The position numbers were made by a program, and so were the translations under genes. Positions 37,532 through 46,076 of a stretch of 64,000 bases of DNA are shown here, piece after piece. This stretch comes from Barnesiella sp. An22 (lineage in GTDB: Bacteria > Bacteroidota > Bacteroidia > Bacteroidales > Barnesiellaceae): NCBI RefSeq assembly GCF_002159975.1, contig NZ_NFJR01000001.1:558001-622000 (forward strand). The letters are read 5' to 3'. Below the pieces are notes generated by a model. It saw only the letters and a list, made by a program, of their open reading frames with translations. It ran no database searches and had not been told where the DNA came from. How positions within the stretch are numbered: position 1 is the stretch's first letter; each line of letters begins with the position of its first letter.

Positions 37532-37537
37532 TGATTT

Positions 37538-38410
37538 TTATATATTTGTATTATAACTCAAGTAATTATAGCACATATCGTCCGATAATCTAACCGGCAA
37601 CGTATCGGTTGAAATATCGAACTTTATTTTCGATTCGATTCCGACAAAATAATCATTCAAAAAACGCTCAAATACACCGACCTCTTCGACAAAATCGAGA
37701 AAAGTCGAATCGCACATACTATCGTTCCAATAATGAATCTTATAGGTCGTTATCTCCTCGGGGAATTCATTACCCAAATAAACTTCGTCCTCACCATTCA
37801 AATAACAACTATAACGCGGCTGTCGATCGCATACAATCTCGTTGTTTTTCTGTAATTCCAATTGCAACCCTTCTTCATTAAAGATTTTCCGACACATCAA
37901 AGACAACAAGGTTTTATCGCCTCTTATCCTACTGCATTCCGGTATAAACGATTTGGCTTTAGTTACGAATCGGTTATGGCGGTATTCATCAGGCATATCA
38001 TCACAAAGGATATCGACTAAAACCTTATTGTCGGAATAGTCCCGGCACTCCATGTCCAGAACCTTACAGCTGAGGTCCAACAAAAACTCATCGAAAGGTC
38101 TAAAAAAAAGTCGGGCATTATCCTCTTCGGCCTGCTGCTCTTCACAAGCCTCATGGAATCGCTTCTCTCGCTCATTGGTCGGTATATTCTCAAATCTATC
38201 AATCGAATGAAACAGCCCCTCTGGAAGAATATCATACAAGCCATTACGACTTATCGAAATATCATAGCCTCCTTGCTCCTCAAAAATCAACTCCAAAACA
38301 TCACGATATGCCGTTCGCTTATGAGTACCACACAGCTTTATCTGTCGTTTCTCTTGGGAGAGATAATTCAATAAAATTTCTGCTTTTAAATCAGAAGGAA
38401 TATACATCAT
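37538..38410 (-). CDS. tssG: T6SS baseplate protein TssG (probable)
   Basis: 290 aa from the ATG at 38410, 1 base after the E1-like stop codon; the frame extends to 38458 but would overlap the previous gene. Length and operon position, next to TssK-TssE-TssF, indicate TssG. The sequence has RQIKLCGTHKRTAYRDVLELIFEE and a beta-rich C-terminus. I see no strong signature, since TssG is poorly conserved across phyla. Together with TssF it would form the baseplate wedge. Confidence 0.7.
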   Translation of the reverse strand: MMYIPSDLKAEILLNYLSQEKRQIKLCGTHKRTAYRDVLELIFEEQGGYDISISRNGLYDILPEGLFHSIDRFENIPTNEREKRFHEACEEQQAEEDNARLFFRPFDEFLLDLSCKVLDMECRDYSDNKVLVDILCDDMPDEYRHNRFVTKAKSFIPECSRIRGDKTLLSLMCRKIFNEEGLQLELQKNNEIVCDRQPRYSCYLNGEDEVYLGNEFPEEITTYKIHYWNDSMCDSTFLDFVEEVGVFERFLNDYFVGIESKIKFDISTDTLPVRLSDDMCYNYLSYNTNI

Positions 38411-38411
38411 A

Positions 38412-39620
38412 CTACTCAAACAACTTCTTGTCGGCCGACAACTCCACAAAAAACTCACCTTTTTCTGTCGAGACTTTGAGGATATCGTAATGAGGGATAC
38501 CTATCTGTTTCAAAGTCAAATCGAGATATGGAAATGAGACATCGATATTTTCAAAGAATTTTTTATGGAAAATAGTTCTATAACTCAACATACGCATCTC
38601 TGTATTTCCGGCAATCACCTCGTCGAGTTTAGACTCTGGTATCCTCACTTCAAATTCCTTTTCGGGAGAGTCTGATATGATTGTTTCTATAAACTTATTA
38701 TTCATCAAGTTTATTTCTACCGTTCTACAATCACATATTTCCTTCAGTTCTATTATCGCCTCTTTGACCGACATATCGGCCGACAGATTTTCATCTGTAA
38801 CAACAGGGCCCCATTTCTCATGTGAAGGACAATTTTTTTTCCAAGAGGCAAGACGATATACATGAGTCGAATTTGTCAAGCCTTCATAATGAAACATTTT
38901 ACCTTGCAATGTAGTAAAAGGCAAATGCTCCGAATCGTAAGAGTCCAGATGGATCATCTTCATTGCCTCCTGCGACTGTATTGCCCCCACAATCGATGCA
39001 CTTATCGGGGTAGTTGCAACTCGTCCTTGTGAAGCCTGGGTTCTAACGACATCGGCACACCCGGTACGAAGCATGATAATATTGAACTCTTCCCGAGACA
39101 GACCACACTCATAACAATTTATTCCAGGCGTAAAAACCTTTACGACACCGGTCAGATTCTCTATACTGCCATCAATCCAAGTTTTACCAGCTCGCATGGC
39201 CATACGATTAAGCTGATAACGAGCCAACCTGCTATCCAAGCATCCAATAATAACATCGACCGACCGATACAAAGCCAATCCCACGTCCGAAAAGAGATTG
39301 CCTACGATAGGCACTACCTTGATTTGCGGATTGATCTCCATCGCCCGTTTAGCCACGACATCAGCTTTGAATCTATGCTCAAAGGCGTCTTCCTCCCTAA
39401 AGAGAACCGATCGGGTAAGGTTACTGATCTCTATACGGTCAAAATCGACAACAAAAATATGACCTACTCCAAACAGTGTTAAATCTTTAACGACTTCATT
39501 TCCCAATGCGCCGGCTCCTACGACCAGGACTCGAGCATCGCGTACTCGTTCTTTTTTAAACCAGGAGAGCAATGTGAATACACCCTCTCCCCACTCGTAT
39601 GTGTTCGATCTTGTAGTCAC
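38412..39620 (-). CDS. E1-like ubiquitin-activating enzyme (ThiF/UBA family) with C-terminal extension
   Basis: 402 aa. Rossmann adenylation domain: VLVVGAGALGNEVVKDL (GxGxxG about 35-40), VVDFDRIEISNLTRSVLF (Asp and N-L-x-R, 58-75), and a catalytic Asp in IIGCLDSRLARYQLN (about 129). CYEC (169-172) begins the zinc site, probably completed by C264/H267 (NCPSHE). The candidate thiolating Cys is C188 in LRTGCADVV, just before ATTPISASIVGAIQSQEAMK, where eukaryotic UBA3-type E1s place theirs. The last 130 residues are an extra domain of unknown fold. Expected reaction: adenylate the ubiquitin-like C-terminus, form an E1 thioester and pass it to the E2 encoded in the same operon. Not a stand-alone MoeB/ThiF: no molybdopterin or thiamine genes are nearby. 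Confidence 0.9.
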   Translation of the reverse strand: MTTRSNTYEWGEGVFTLLSWFKKERVRDARVLVVGAGALGNEVVKDLTLFGVGHIFVVDFDRIEISNLTRSVLFREEDAFEHRFKADVVAKRAMEINPQIKVVPIVGNLFSDVGLALYRSVDVIIGCLDSRLARYQLNRMAMRAGKTWIDGSIENLTGVVKVFTPGINCYECGLSREEFNIIMLRTGCADVVRTQASQGRVATTPISASIVGAIQSQEAMKMIHLDSYDSEHLPFTTLQGKMFHYEGLTNSTHVYRLASWKKNCPSHEKWGPVVTDENLSADMSVKEAIIELKEICDCRTVEINLMNNKFIETIISDSPEKEFEVRIPESKLDEVIAGNTEMRMLSYRTIFHKKFFENIDVSFPYLDLTLKQIGIPHYDILKVSTEKGEFFVELSADKKLFE

Positions 39621-39628
39621 GACTCTGT

Positions 39629-40357
39629 TTATTTAAGTACAAAGCCTACTTTCGCACCGATAAAAGCTCGTCCTGCGGCCATTTTATACACATCGCATCC
39701 GCCCGGTGTACAGTTGACTTTATATCGTCCATAAAAACCGATACGCATAATCATTGCCCCGACGGGTATATTCCCTCCCACTTCTACAACAGGAGCTATT
39801 AAAAAACCCGACTTTTTCACACCGTCGGCTCGACTTGCATCTATCGTGCTCCATTTCTCGGCATTGACCGTTGTATAAACCGTGGGTACCAACCCAACCG
39901 AACCATACAACGATGCATACTGATGGTTCAACTTTCCCAGTTCTATCTGCAATGGAACACCTATCTCCAACATGTTTCGCTTTAGCAAGTAGCCATAGTC
40001 GGTATGGGTAAGATCCAGCGAAAGACCGCCATTAAAATAGACATTCCCAATCAAATTTTTTTTCCAAACACCTTCGATTCCAAACTCTTTCGGGCGGTCT
40101 GGATTAAATCCAATCTGAGCCGATAACTGTATTGTACTCTCTACCGGAACCTCTTTATGGATTGAAATAATCGTAGTATCTCTTTGAAGTTCAAAAAAAT
40201 CGTACAAATCGACATTATCGCGCAACCTATATTTTACGTCTCCTTGTCCATGATAGTCAACAACATACGGACCCACATAAAAATGATCGATAGGAGTTTG
40301 TGCCATGCTTGCCATACCCCCGATGACAAGGGCTCCCAATAACAATACTTTTCTCAT
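39629..40357 (-). CDS. exported outer-membrane beta-barrel-like protein
   Basis: 242 aa from the ATG at 40357, which starts a signal peptide (MRKVLLLGALVIGGMASMAQ); an earlier start at 40402 would overlap the RING-protein gene and bury the signal. The mature part alternates polar and hydrophobic strands (GNVYFNGGLSLDLTHTDYGY; VPLQIELGKLNHQYASLYGS; AIFIGAKVGFVLK-like C-terminus), the look of an 8-10 strand barrel. It could be the outer-membrane component of this secretion system, taking the place of a lipoprotein in other T6SS. No specific family recognised. Confidence 0.68.
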   Translation of the reverse strand: MRKVLLLGALVIGGMASMAQTPIDHFYVGPYVVDYHGQGDVKYRLRDNVDLYDFFELQRDTTIISIHKEVPVESTIQLSAQIGFNPDRPKEFGIEGVWKKNLIGNVYFNGGLSLDLTHTDYGYLLKRNMLEIGVPLQIELGKLNHQYASLYGSVGLVPTVYTTVNAEKWSTIDASRADGVKKSGFLIAPVVEVGGNIPVGAMIMRIGFYGRYKVNCTPGGCDVYKMAAGRAFIGAKVGFVLK

Positions 40358-40388
40358 GTATTCTATAAATTTTAAATGATTATTCTGA

Positions 40389-42785
40389 TTAAACTTCTTC
40401 ATATTTAAAGATGGTATCGCCTATCTTGAAGGTGTCGCCGTTACTTAAAACAGCCGTTCGATTGATTGGCAACTCGACTCTTGTATTGTATAAAACACCT
40501 GTTGCCAATGGCTTAATCACTGGGAAACCTTTCTCATGATCGATATAAAGTTGTGCATGTTCTTTTGCCACTTTATTGCTTTTTTCCCAGTTCATTTGTA
40601 TTTCACACTCTCCTGTCATACCGATTGAGACTTTATTCCCACCGCCAGTTGCATTCATCCATTTATGGATAGGAATTCTCAACCCCGATTTCACGCCGTT
40701 TTGAATCACTAAGAAATACCGTTCGGCAATCATTCGCACCGTAATGAGCGAAGCTCCTAAACCGCCTCCATAGATAATAAAATCCAACAGCATGTTTATC
40801 CATTCGTAGCTACTGCTTGTAAACTTCGTAAAATAGAGGACCAAAAATCCTATTACGGCCGAGCATAGCCCTCCGATAAGAGCACTTCGAATCGGTATTG
40901 ACGATTTTATTGTCAATGCCAAAGAGACACTTATTGAAAATAATATATAGGCTGGCAGCGAACAATACCAGGGTATATAGGTCTTTCCCGTCCATGATAA
41001 TATCAGGCAAAACAAATCGGCTCCAATAGCAAATGCTATCATACCGATAAAAGCCGTAAGGACAGAAAGCCCTACAATCTTAAGCCATATTTGCCAATTC
41101 TTATTACGAATATCATCCTTGTACCTAAAGACCAACGAAATAAAGAATCCTAACAGGAGTCCTATCATCAAAAAAGAAGAGGTGCGCGTAACACAATCAT
41201 TGATAAGGAATGTTTGAGCATTGGTTTCATCAAAAACAAATCCAACAATCAACCGAGACAGCTCCGGGAATCCCCCCCGGCCACATGCTTCATAGATAAC
41301 CCAACTAATCAACCCGGCCAAAATCCCGGCTATAGTCTGTGAGCAATCTTTCAACGTACTCCATCTAAACAGATCGGCCCATTCTACATGGTTCTGAATT
41401 CCCGTTTTGCAGTTTTGTCCAAACTCAGCACACTTATATCCGTTCTCCTCCCAGCAATGCTTATGCATCCAGTGATTACATTTCGTTACAATAATTTGTC
41501 CCGGCCTCAATTCTTGTTTGCAGTAATGACAAATACGTCTTTGAACATTTTCTTCTGGCTCGTATCTCTTATAATACTTCGACTTGAATGTCATAAACCG
41601 GATATAGGGTACAATGACTTTCATAATGATGAAGAAAAATGCAAAAGCAAGTACCGCTACCAATATCGCTACCAGAAACTCGACCAATATACTTGTCGAA
41701 CTTTGTTCTCGCTCGGGCCACGGCCGCTCTGCCGATCCTATGGTAAACGTAGCGTCACCTACCATATTACGTCCCCACTTCGCACTATAATTGACATTGC
41801 CAGAATATATCTTATTCGGGTTAGCAATATAAGTCAACTCGTAGTCGTATGTAGCGTCTTCTATTACTTGCTCAAACGAAGAGAGTACATTCTCCATACT
41901 TGCCGACGGCAAGTATCGGCCCCGCAAGGAAGGAATAATGCGATTAGTACTATCCTTAGGCTGTGTAATACCGTCAAGCGTAATGTCTATGCTCGTATCT
42001 TCTCCATCGGCTGTATAGTAAAAAGCATATACGCGAGGCATTTCATCGGCATACTTAGACTGATAATCGGATACTTTTATATAATCCAACTCTTCATCAT
42101 CGGGCCGGCGGCTGCCTTCGGCAAAAATCATCAGAATATTCTTACCCGGATTCGTTGCCGCCCGAGAACAAATTAATGGATTTGGGGTATAATCTACCGA
42201 TTTCACCTCATCCATATACTCTGCTTGAGCCGGAGAAAACTCCGCTAACTTGGAATAGACACCACTATAAAAAGCCTTACCGGTAATCGTATCCAAGAAA
42301 GCCGATTCGATACGGTCGAAATTCTCGGTCGTTGCCTGTACACTATTGGTTACCCCATCGCCATAAAAAGAGATAAATACACTGGTATCTGCAGCAACTT
42401 CAATAAATTGTCTTATTGTATTCAATATTTGTTGCTTTCCATCTCTCGGAATACTCTGATCTAAGAGAATCGAAAATGTATATTCCTTGGGAATTCGCAC
42501 GCCAGTTCTGATTTGACGCACCTTCCTATCTTGAACTTCCTGGCCATCTTCATAAAAATAGAACATCTCATCGATTCTATCCGACGATACATTGGGTTGT
42601 CTTTTCCCATCATCCCCCAGTATATTAAAATAAATCTTTATCGAATCATTCCCCAGCCCATAATTATAGCTCCGATCACAAAACTGAATGCTTGAAACCA
42701 TAACTTCTTGGGCAAACATAGGAAAGCCCAATAGCACAACTCCTAACAACAGGAGCAATTTACTTATCTTTTTCTTCGTGTCCAT
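40389..42785 (-). CDS. multi-pass membrane protein with VWA-like, RING-H2-like and FHA-like domains; candidate E3 ligase
   Basis: 798 aa. Signal peptide 1-25; periplasmic VWA-like domain (about 95-330; YTFSILLDQSIP, with a degenerate MIDAS); membrane helix 366-392; cytoplasmic Cys/His finger at 419-459 with ligands C419, C422, C436, H438, H441, C444, C452, C459, i.e. the C-x2-C ... C-x-H-x2-H-x2-C ... C ... C order of RING-H2; then about six membrane helices (485-690); and an FHA-like domain (718-798; EHAQLYID, LSNGDTFKIGDTIFKY). The FHA lacks the usual GR Arg (Met723) and Ser (Ala740), so phosphothreonine binding is doubtful. In operon with a ubiquitin-like protein, E1, E2 and JAMM protease, a role as E3 is the simplest reading. 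The ATG overlaps the JAMM gene by 22 bases. Confidence 0.85.
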   Translation of the reverse strand: MDTKKKISKLLLLLGVVLLGFPMFAQEVMVSSIQFCDRSYNYGLGNDSIKIYFNILGDDGKRQPNVSSDRIDEMFYFYEDGQEVQDRKVRQIRTGVRIPKEYTFSILLDQSIPRDGKQQILNTIRQFIEVAADTSVFISFYGDGVTNSVQATTENFDRIESAFLDTITGKAFYSGVYSKLAEFSPAQAEYMDEVKSVDYTPNPLICSRAATNPGKNILMIFAEGSRRPDDEELDYIKVSDYQSKYADEMPRVYAFYYTADGEDTSIDITLDGITQPKDSTNRIIPSLRGRYLPSASMENVLSSFEQVIEDATYDYELTYIANPNKIYSGNVNYSAKWGRNMVGDATFTIGSAERPWPEREQSSTSILVEFLVAILVAVLAFAFFFIIMKVIVPYIRFMTFKSKYYKRYEPEENVQRRICHYCKQELRPGQIIVTKCNHWMHKHCWEENGYKCAEFGQNCKTGIQNHVEWADLFRWSTLKDCSQTIAGILAGLISWVIYEACGRGGFPELSRLIVGFVFDETNAQTFLINDCVTRTSSFLMIGLLLGFFISLVFRYKDDIRNKNWQIWLKIVGLSVLTAFIGMIAFAIGADLFCLILSWTGKTYIPWYCSLPAYILFSISVSLALTIKSSIPIRSALIGGLCSAVIGFLVLYFTKFTSSSYEWINMLLDFIIYGGGLGASLITVRMIAERYFLVIQNGVKSGLRIPIHKWMNATGGGNKVSIGMTGECEIQMNWEKSNKVAKEHAQLYIDHEKGFPVIKPLATGVLYNTRVELPINRTAVLSNGDTFKIGDTIFKYEEV

Positions 42786-44860
42786 ATTTTTAATTCATCA
42801 ATATTTACATCCCCGTAAAAACGCTCATCCATGACAACGTCGCCGTTAACAACAGGTATTGAAGTCAATGTCATTAACTTGGAAGAGTACACTAATACAA
42901 AATCTATATCCGCACAGATAGGAATAATCAGCCGTTGGATTGTCGGTAAACTCATATGCGTAATACTCACAAGACACCCTACAACTCCAGTAGCGGGTCT
43001 ATCATGAACTCTGACCAGACTCGACACTATATACTCTTTCCCATTTTCCGTATCAACCGGAAATCCGACAGCCCAACCGACCAGTCCCGTATTAGGCTCT
43101 ATGGTAATCTGTGTCAAGTCAATAATCGCATTGTTATTCACCTCGATCCCAAAGCATGAAGCTGCCCGTGCGTTGGCTGTTTTCAATATATTATAGAAAT
43201 TATCAGGAATAAAGGATTTACGCTCACTGCCCAATGCCCATTTGTACATCTCTTCCAAAGAGTACATCTTTAATAAATCGCCTTTCGAATTGATTGTTCC
43301 ATCTCCTCTAAATGTAAATATACCTAACTCCTGATTCGACGTCAAAATATCCACGACAAAAGCGACTAAGAAATTGGGATGTTGCGAATGTTTTAACTGC
43401 ATCTGCACATTACTATCCGAGTTACTGAAAAAGACCCCAAGCCCCGGATGGGAATGAATCCAACATGTCAGATCATATTGCAAATTGGTATCTTTTCTCA
43501 ATTTCCGAAGTTTTTCGGCAATGCGCAATTTTATTTTCCCCCCGAAATTCAACTCATACTCCTTAAATACAGCATCATCTCCAGGAAACACAACATACTC
43601 TAATGAAACATCGTAGGTATGCGTAGCCTCATCTTGTACCCAACGTCCCAACACCATACAGCCATCTTCTTTAGGGTTGTCGGCATTACGCAAATCTTCG
43701 GCATATAAATTGTACACATCTTTGATACATGTATTCTTTATATAGATGCGACGAACAGCCGAATCATTCGAAAAATCAGCCGAATCAATCATCAAATAAT
43801 CCGGGTTATTGACAACATCATCGAGACTCTGTTTTTTCAAAACAGATGTGGTCTTTCTACGGACAACAATCGCAGCATTCGCCTCTTCTTGCGTTTGATG
43901 TTCGGGAACTGACTTCCCCGAATTCTTACTTACTCGCTTCCCCTTTTTCCGCTTGTTTACGGCTATAATTATCCATATGACCAAAATCAATACAATTCCA
44001 CCGACAAGGCCATAATTAAGCAAATCATGCTTATTAAGGAAACTCTGTGAATCGGCATTATACACATCGGTCACCAAATCATTCAACTGGTTATAGGCAT
44101 CTTCACGATTTCGCAACCGATTATTCAATGTCTCAACGACATAGTTGATTAAAGTTTCCTGACCCGAAATCGTCGTGGTTTTCGAAATAGCAACAATTTC
44201 CTGTGCTACAATAGGAATTTCAATGCGCTTCTGATTAATCTCGGCTATCGAATTTTTCAGAAATTCATCTAAATCGTAATCTATTACAAATTGTTTCTTG
44301 TCTTGCGAAGCTAAAAGAGCCTGTGAAAAACGATCTACCTGATCAATATAGGCTTGAACAGATTCAATTCCAAAAAATTCATCCCTATTCATTCGATCCA
44401 GATAGCTCTCCGAAACTACCCCCTCTTGCTTTGACGGCTGACGTTCTTGTTTTTTGTTAACCCTCGCTTGCGATATGCGTGGCAACGACTCGGTTACCGT
44501 ATCGACACTCTCCTTCTCGATTTCTGACGAACTGACAGCTTCGACTTTAGGCGCAACATACCTCCACAGTAAGGCACCACTACTTCTCGGATAGTCAAAC
44601 CGGACAGACTGTCGGGCAATCTGATTAACCTGTGCACTCGACTCTCGATTAATTGTTTTCGATTCTTTATTATCAATATATAATATAACTCGTTTCGAAG
44701 ATTTATTCCAAATATTCAACACTTTGATGCTACTGTCAGCCTGAATCTCATAAGATATGGTAACATCGTTCTTTGAAACCTGCTTTCCCCAAACGGTCTC
44801 CGAACAAATACTAACCCATAGCAATAGTAGGATTAGTGCATATAACTGTTTACATTTCAT
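42764..44860 (-). CDS. membrane-anchored JAMM/MPN+ metalloprotease, candidate deubiquitinase
   Basis: 698 aa. Signal peptide (1-25), a small beta domain (about 30-105), a helical periplasmic region (about 150-280), membrane helix 284-302, a basic cytoplasmic linker and a JAB/MPN domain at about 365-545. The JAMM zinc motif is complete: KEDGCMVLG (Glu398) and WIHSHPGLGVFFSNSD (His469, His471, Ser479, Asp482). The remaining 150 residues form another domain of unknown kind. The family cleaves isopeptide bonds to ubiquitin-like modifiers or trims their C-termini. It should act at the inner face of the membrane on conjugates made by the E1/E2 of this operon. Being fused to a periplasmic domain, it is probably part of the secretion apparatus rather than a free enzyme. 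Confidence 0.9.
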   Translation of the reverse strand: MKCKQLYALILLLLWVSICSETVWGKQVSKNDVTISYEIQADSSIKVLNIWNKSSKRVILYIDNKESKTINRESSAQVNQIARQSVRFDYPRSSGALLWRYVAPKVEAVSSSEIEKESVDTVTESLPRISQARVNKKQERQPSKQEGVVSESYLDRMNRDEFFGIESVQAYIDQVDRFSQALLASQDKKQFVIDYDLDEFLKNSIAEINQKRIEIPIVAQEIVAISKTTTISGQETLINYVVETLNNRLRNREDAYNQLNDLVTDVYNADSQSFLNKHDLLNYGLVGGIVLILVIWIIIAVNKRKKGKRVSKNSGKSVPEHQTQEEANAAIVVRRKTTSVLKKQSLDDVVNNPDYLMIDSADFSNDSAVRRIYIKNTCIKDVYNLYAEDLRNADNPKEDGCMVLGRWVQDEATHTYDVSLEYVVFPGDDAVFKEYELNFGGKIKLRIAEKLRKLRKDTNLQYDLTCWIHSHPGLGVFFSNSDSNVQMQLKHSQHPNFLVAFVVDILTSNQELGIFTFRGDGTINSKGDLLKMYSLEEMYKWALGSERKSFIPDNFYNILKTANARAASCFGIEVNNNAIIDLTQITIEPNTGLVGWAVGFPVDTENGKEYIVSSLVRVHDRPATGVVGCLVSITHMSLPTIQRLIIPICADIDFVLVYSSKLMTLTSIPVVNGDVVMDERFYGDVNIDELKIWTRRKR

Positions 44861-46066
44861 CTATATAGATTTTCTATTTGATTTATTCTGCTTTTGAGAG
44901 ATATCCCGTATCTCTTTATATAATTTACTCTTCCCTGTATCAGTCATTCGATGTGTTTGATTACGCACACCTTCGCGTACTCTTCTGTTCGCTTCATTTT
45001 CGGCTTGCTTGGCCAAGGACTGTTGCATCTCCAGAATACTCCGTTGATTCTTCAAATCCCGAATATGTTTAAGTACCATATTCCCCCCAAAATATAAAGC
45101 TATCAGAATCACTCCACCTATAATCATCCAGACGGTTCGCTTTTGCTGTTTTGCTTCTTCGATTCTGGTCTCTTCTTCTTGTTTCTGTTGCCTGGCCTCT
45201 TCCTCTTGCTTCTGCTGGGCCAACCAGGCCTGCTCCTCGGCCTTAGCCGCCATATTATCGGCCTCTTGCTGCTCCTTCAACTCTTTTTCCTTAGCGGTAT
45301 ATTCAAGCAATACATCATTGATTTTCTCGATAACTTCCTGATTATCTATCCTGTTTTTCAACATCCGTAAGTTATAGACTTCCATTTGAAGTGTTTGAGA
45401 AAAGGGTAATTCATTTGCTGTAGCCAACAACTGACGAATCATATCCATACTACTTAATGCGTTTATAATATCACCATTATTCTCTTCCAATTCACTTGAC
45501 GAATGAATAGCAATATGTTCCACATGAGTACTCTTTTCGGGTGGTGTCCGATGACCTTTCGTCGTCTCGGCGATCTGAACCTTTAATGCTACAGTTCCTC
45601 GCCCTACAATTTTGTAAGTTTTTTTCTTTTCGTATACTGCTATAAAAACAGGAAATTCGACAGTCGAGTTCTTACTGCTCTTCTTACCAAACACAATAGG
45701 AGCCGATTGGCCCAAAATGTAAAAGCCCTCTTTATTTTTTTTGTAACTCAGATTGGCCGGCACCATAAATGTCGTGGGATTTAATCCACCCCATTCGACA
45801 TCGCCAAAGTCGCCCACTCGGTCGAAGATAACGACCTTTAGCCTATCCAAATCGCCCTTGCATAAGCGACGTAGATACTCCGAGGGAATAATGCGAGGAG
45901 ATTCCAATATCTTAAATGCCACATTACCATCCTCTTCAAAAACGCCGTAATTCAGTATTATCTTATCTTTTCGACTGGTATACAAAGTATCGGTAACCGA
46001 GGTCGCAAACAATACAGTCGAAGAGATAGCCCACAAAAAAAATACTACAAATACAGGGAAACGCAT
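44861..46066 (-). CDS. signal-peptide-bearing single-pass coiled-coil membrane protein
   Basis: 401 aa. Signal peptide (VVFFLWAISSTVLFATS), a beta-rich periplasmic domain of about 150 residues (IILNYGVFEEDGNVAF), a Glu/Gln/Lys-rich coiled coil (about 240-305; QKQEEEARQQKQEEETRIEE), a membrane helix (WMIIGGVILIALYFGG, about 308-325) and a basic cytoplasmic tail that may also coil. Shares its overall plan (signal peptide, beta domain, helices, late membrane span) with the adjacent JAMM protein. Likely a structural subunit of the envelope complex. No family recognised. Confidence 0.7.
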   Translation of the reverse strand: MRFPVFVVFFLWAISSTVLFATSVTDTLYTSRKDKIILNYGVFEEDGNVAFKILESPRIIPSEYLRRLCKGDLDRLKVVIFDRVGDFGDVEWGGLNPTTFMVPANLSYKKNKEGFYILGQSAPIVFGKKSSKNSTVEFPVFIAVYEKKKTYKIVGRGTVALKVQIAETTKGHRTPPEKSTHVEHIAIHSSSELEENNGDIINALSSMDMIRQLLATANELPFSQTLQMEVYNLRMLKNRIDNQEVIEKINDVLLEYTAKEKELKEQQEADNMAAKAEEQAWLAQQKQEEEARQQKQEEETRIEEAKQQKRTVWMIIGGVILIALYFGGNMVLKHIRDLKNQRSILEMQQSLAKQAENEANRRVREGVRNQTHRMTDTGKSKLYKEIRDISQKQNKSNRKSI

Positions 46067-46076
46067 AACTTCAATT

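Noticed and set aside
38412-39620. Molybdopterin or thiamine biosynthesis enzyme (MoeB/ThiF)
   Set aside because: No moa/mog/thi genes nearby; position inside the T6SS operon with E2 and modifier genes, plus a C-terminal extension, favour an E1 role.
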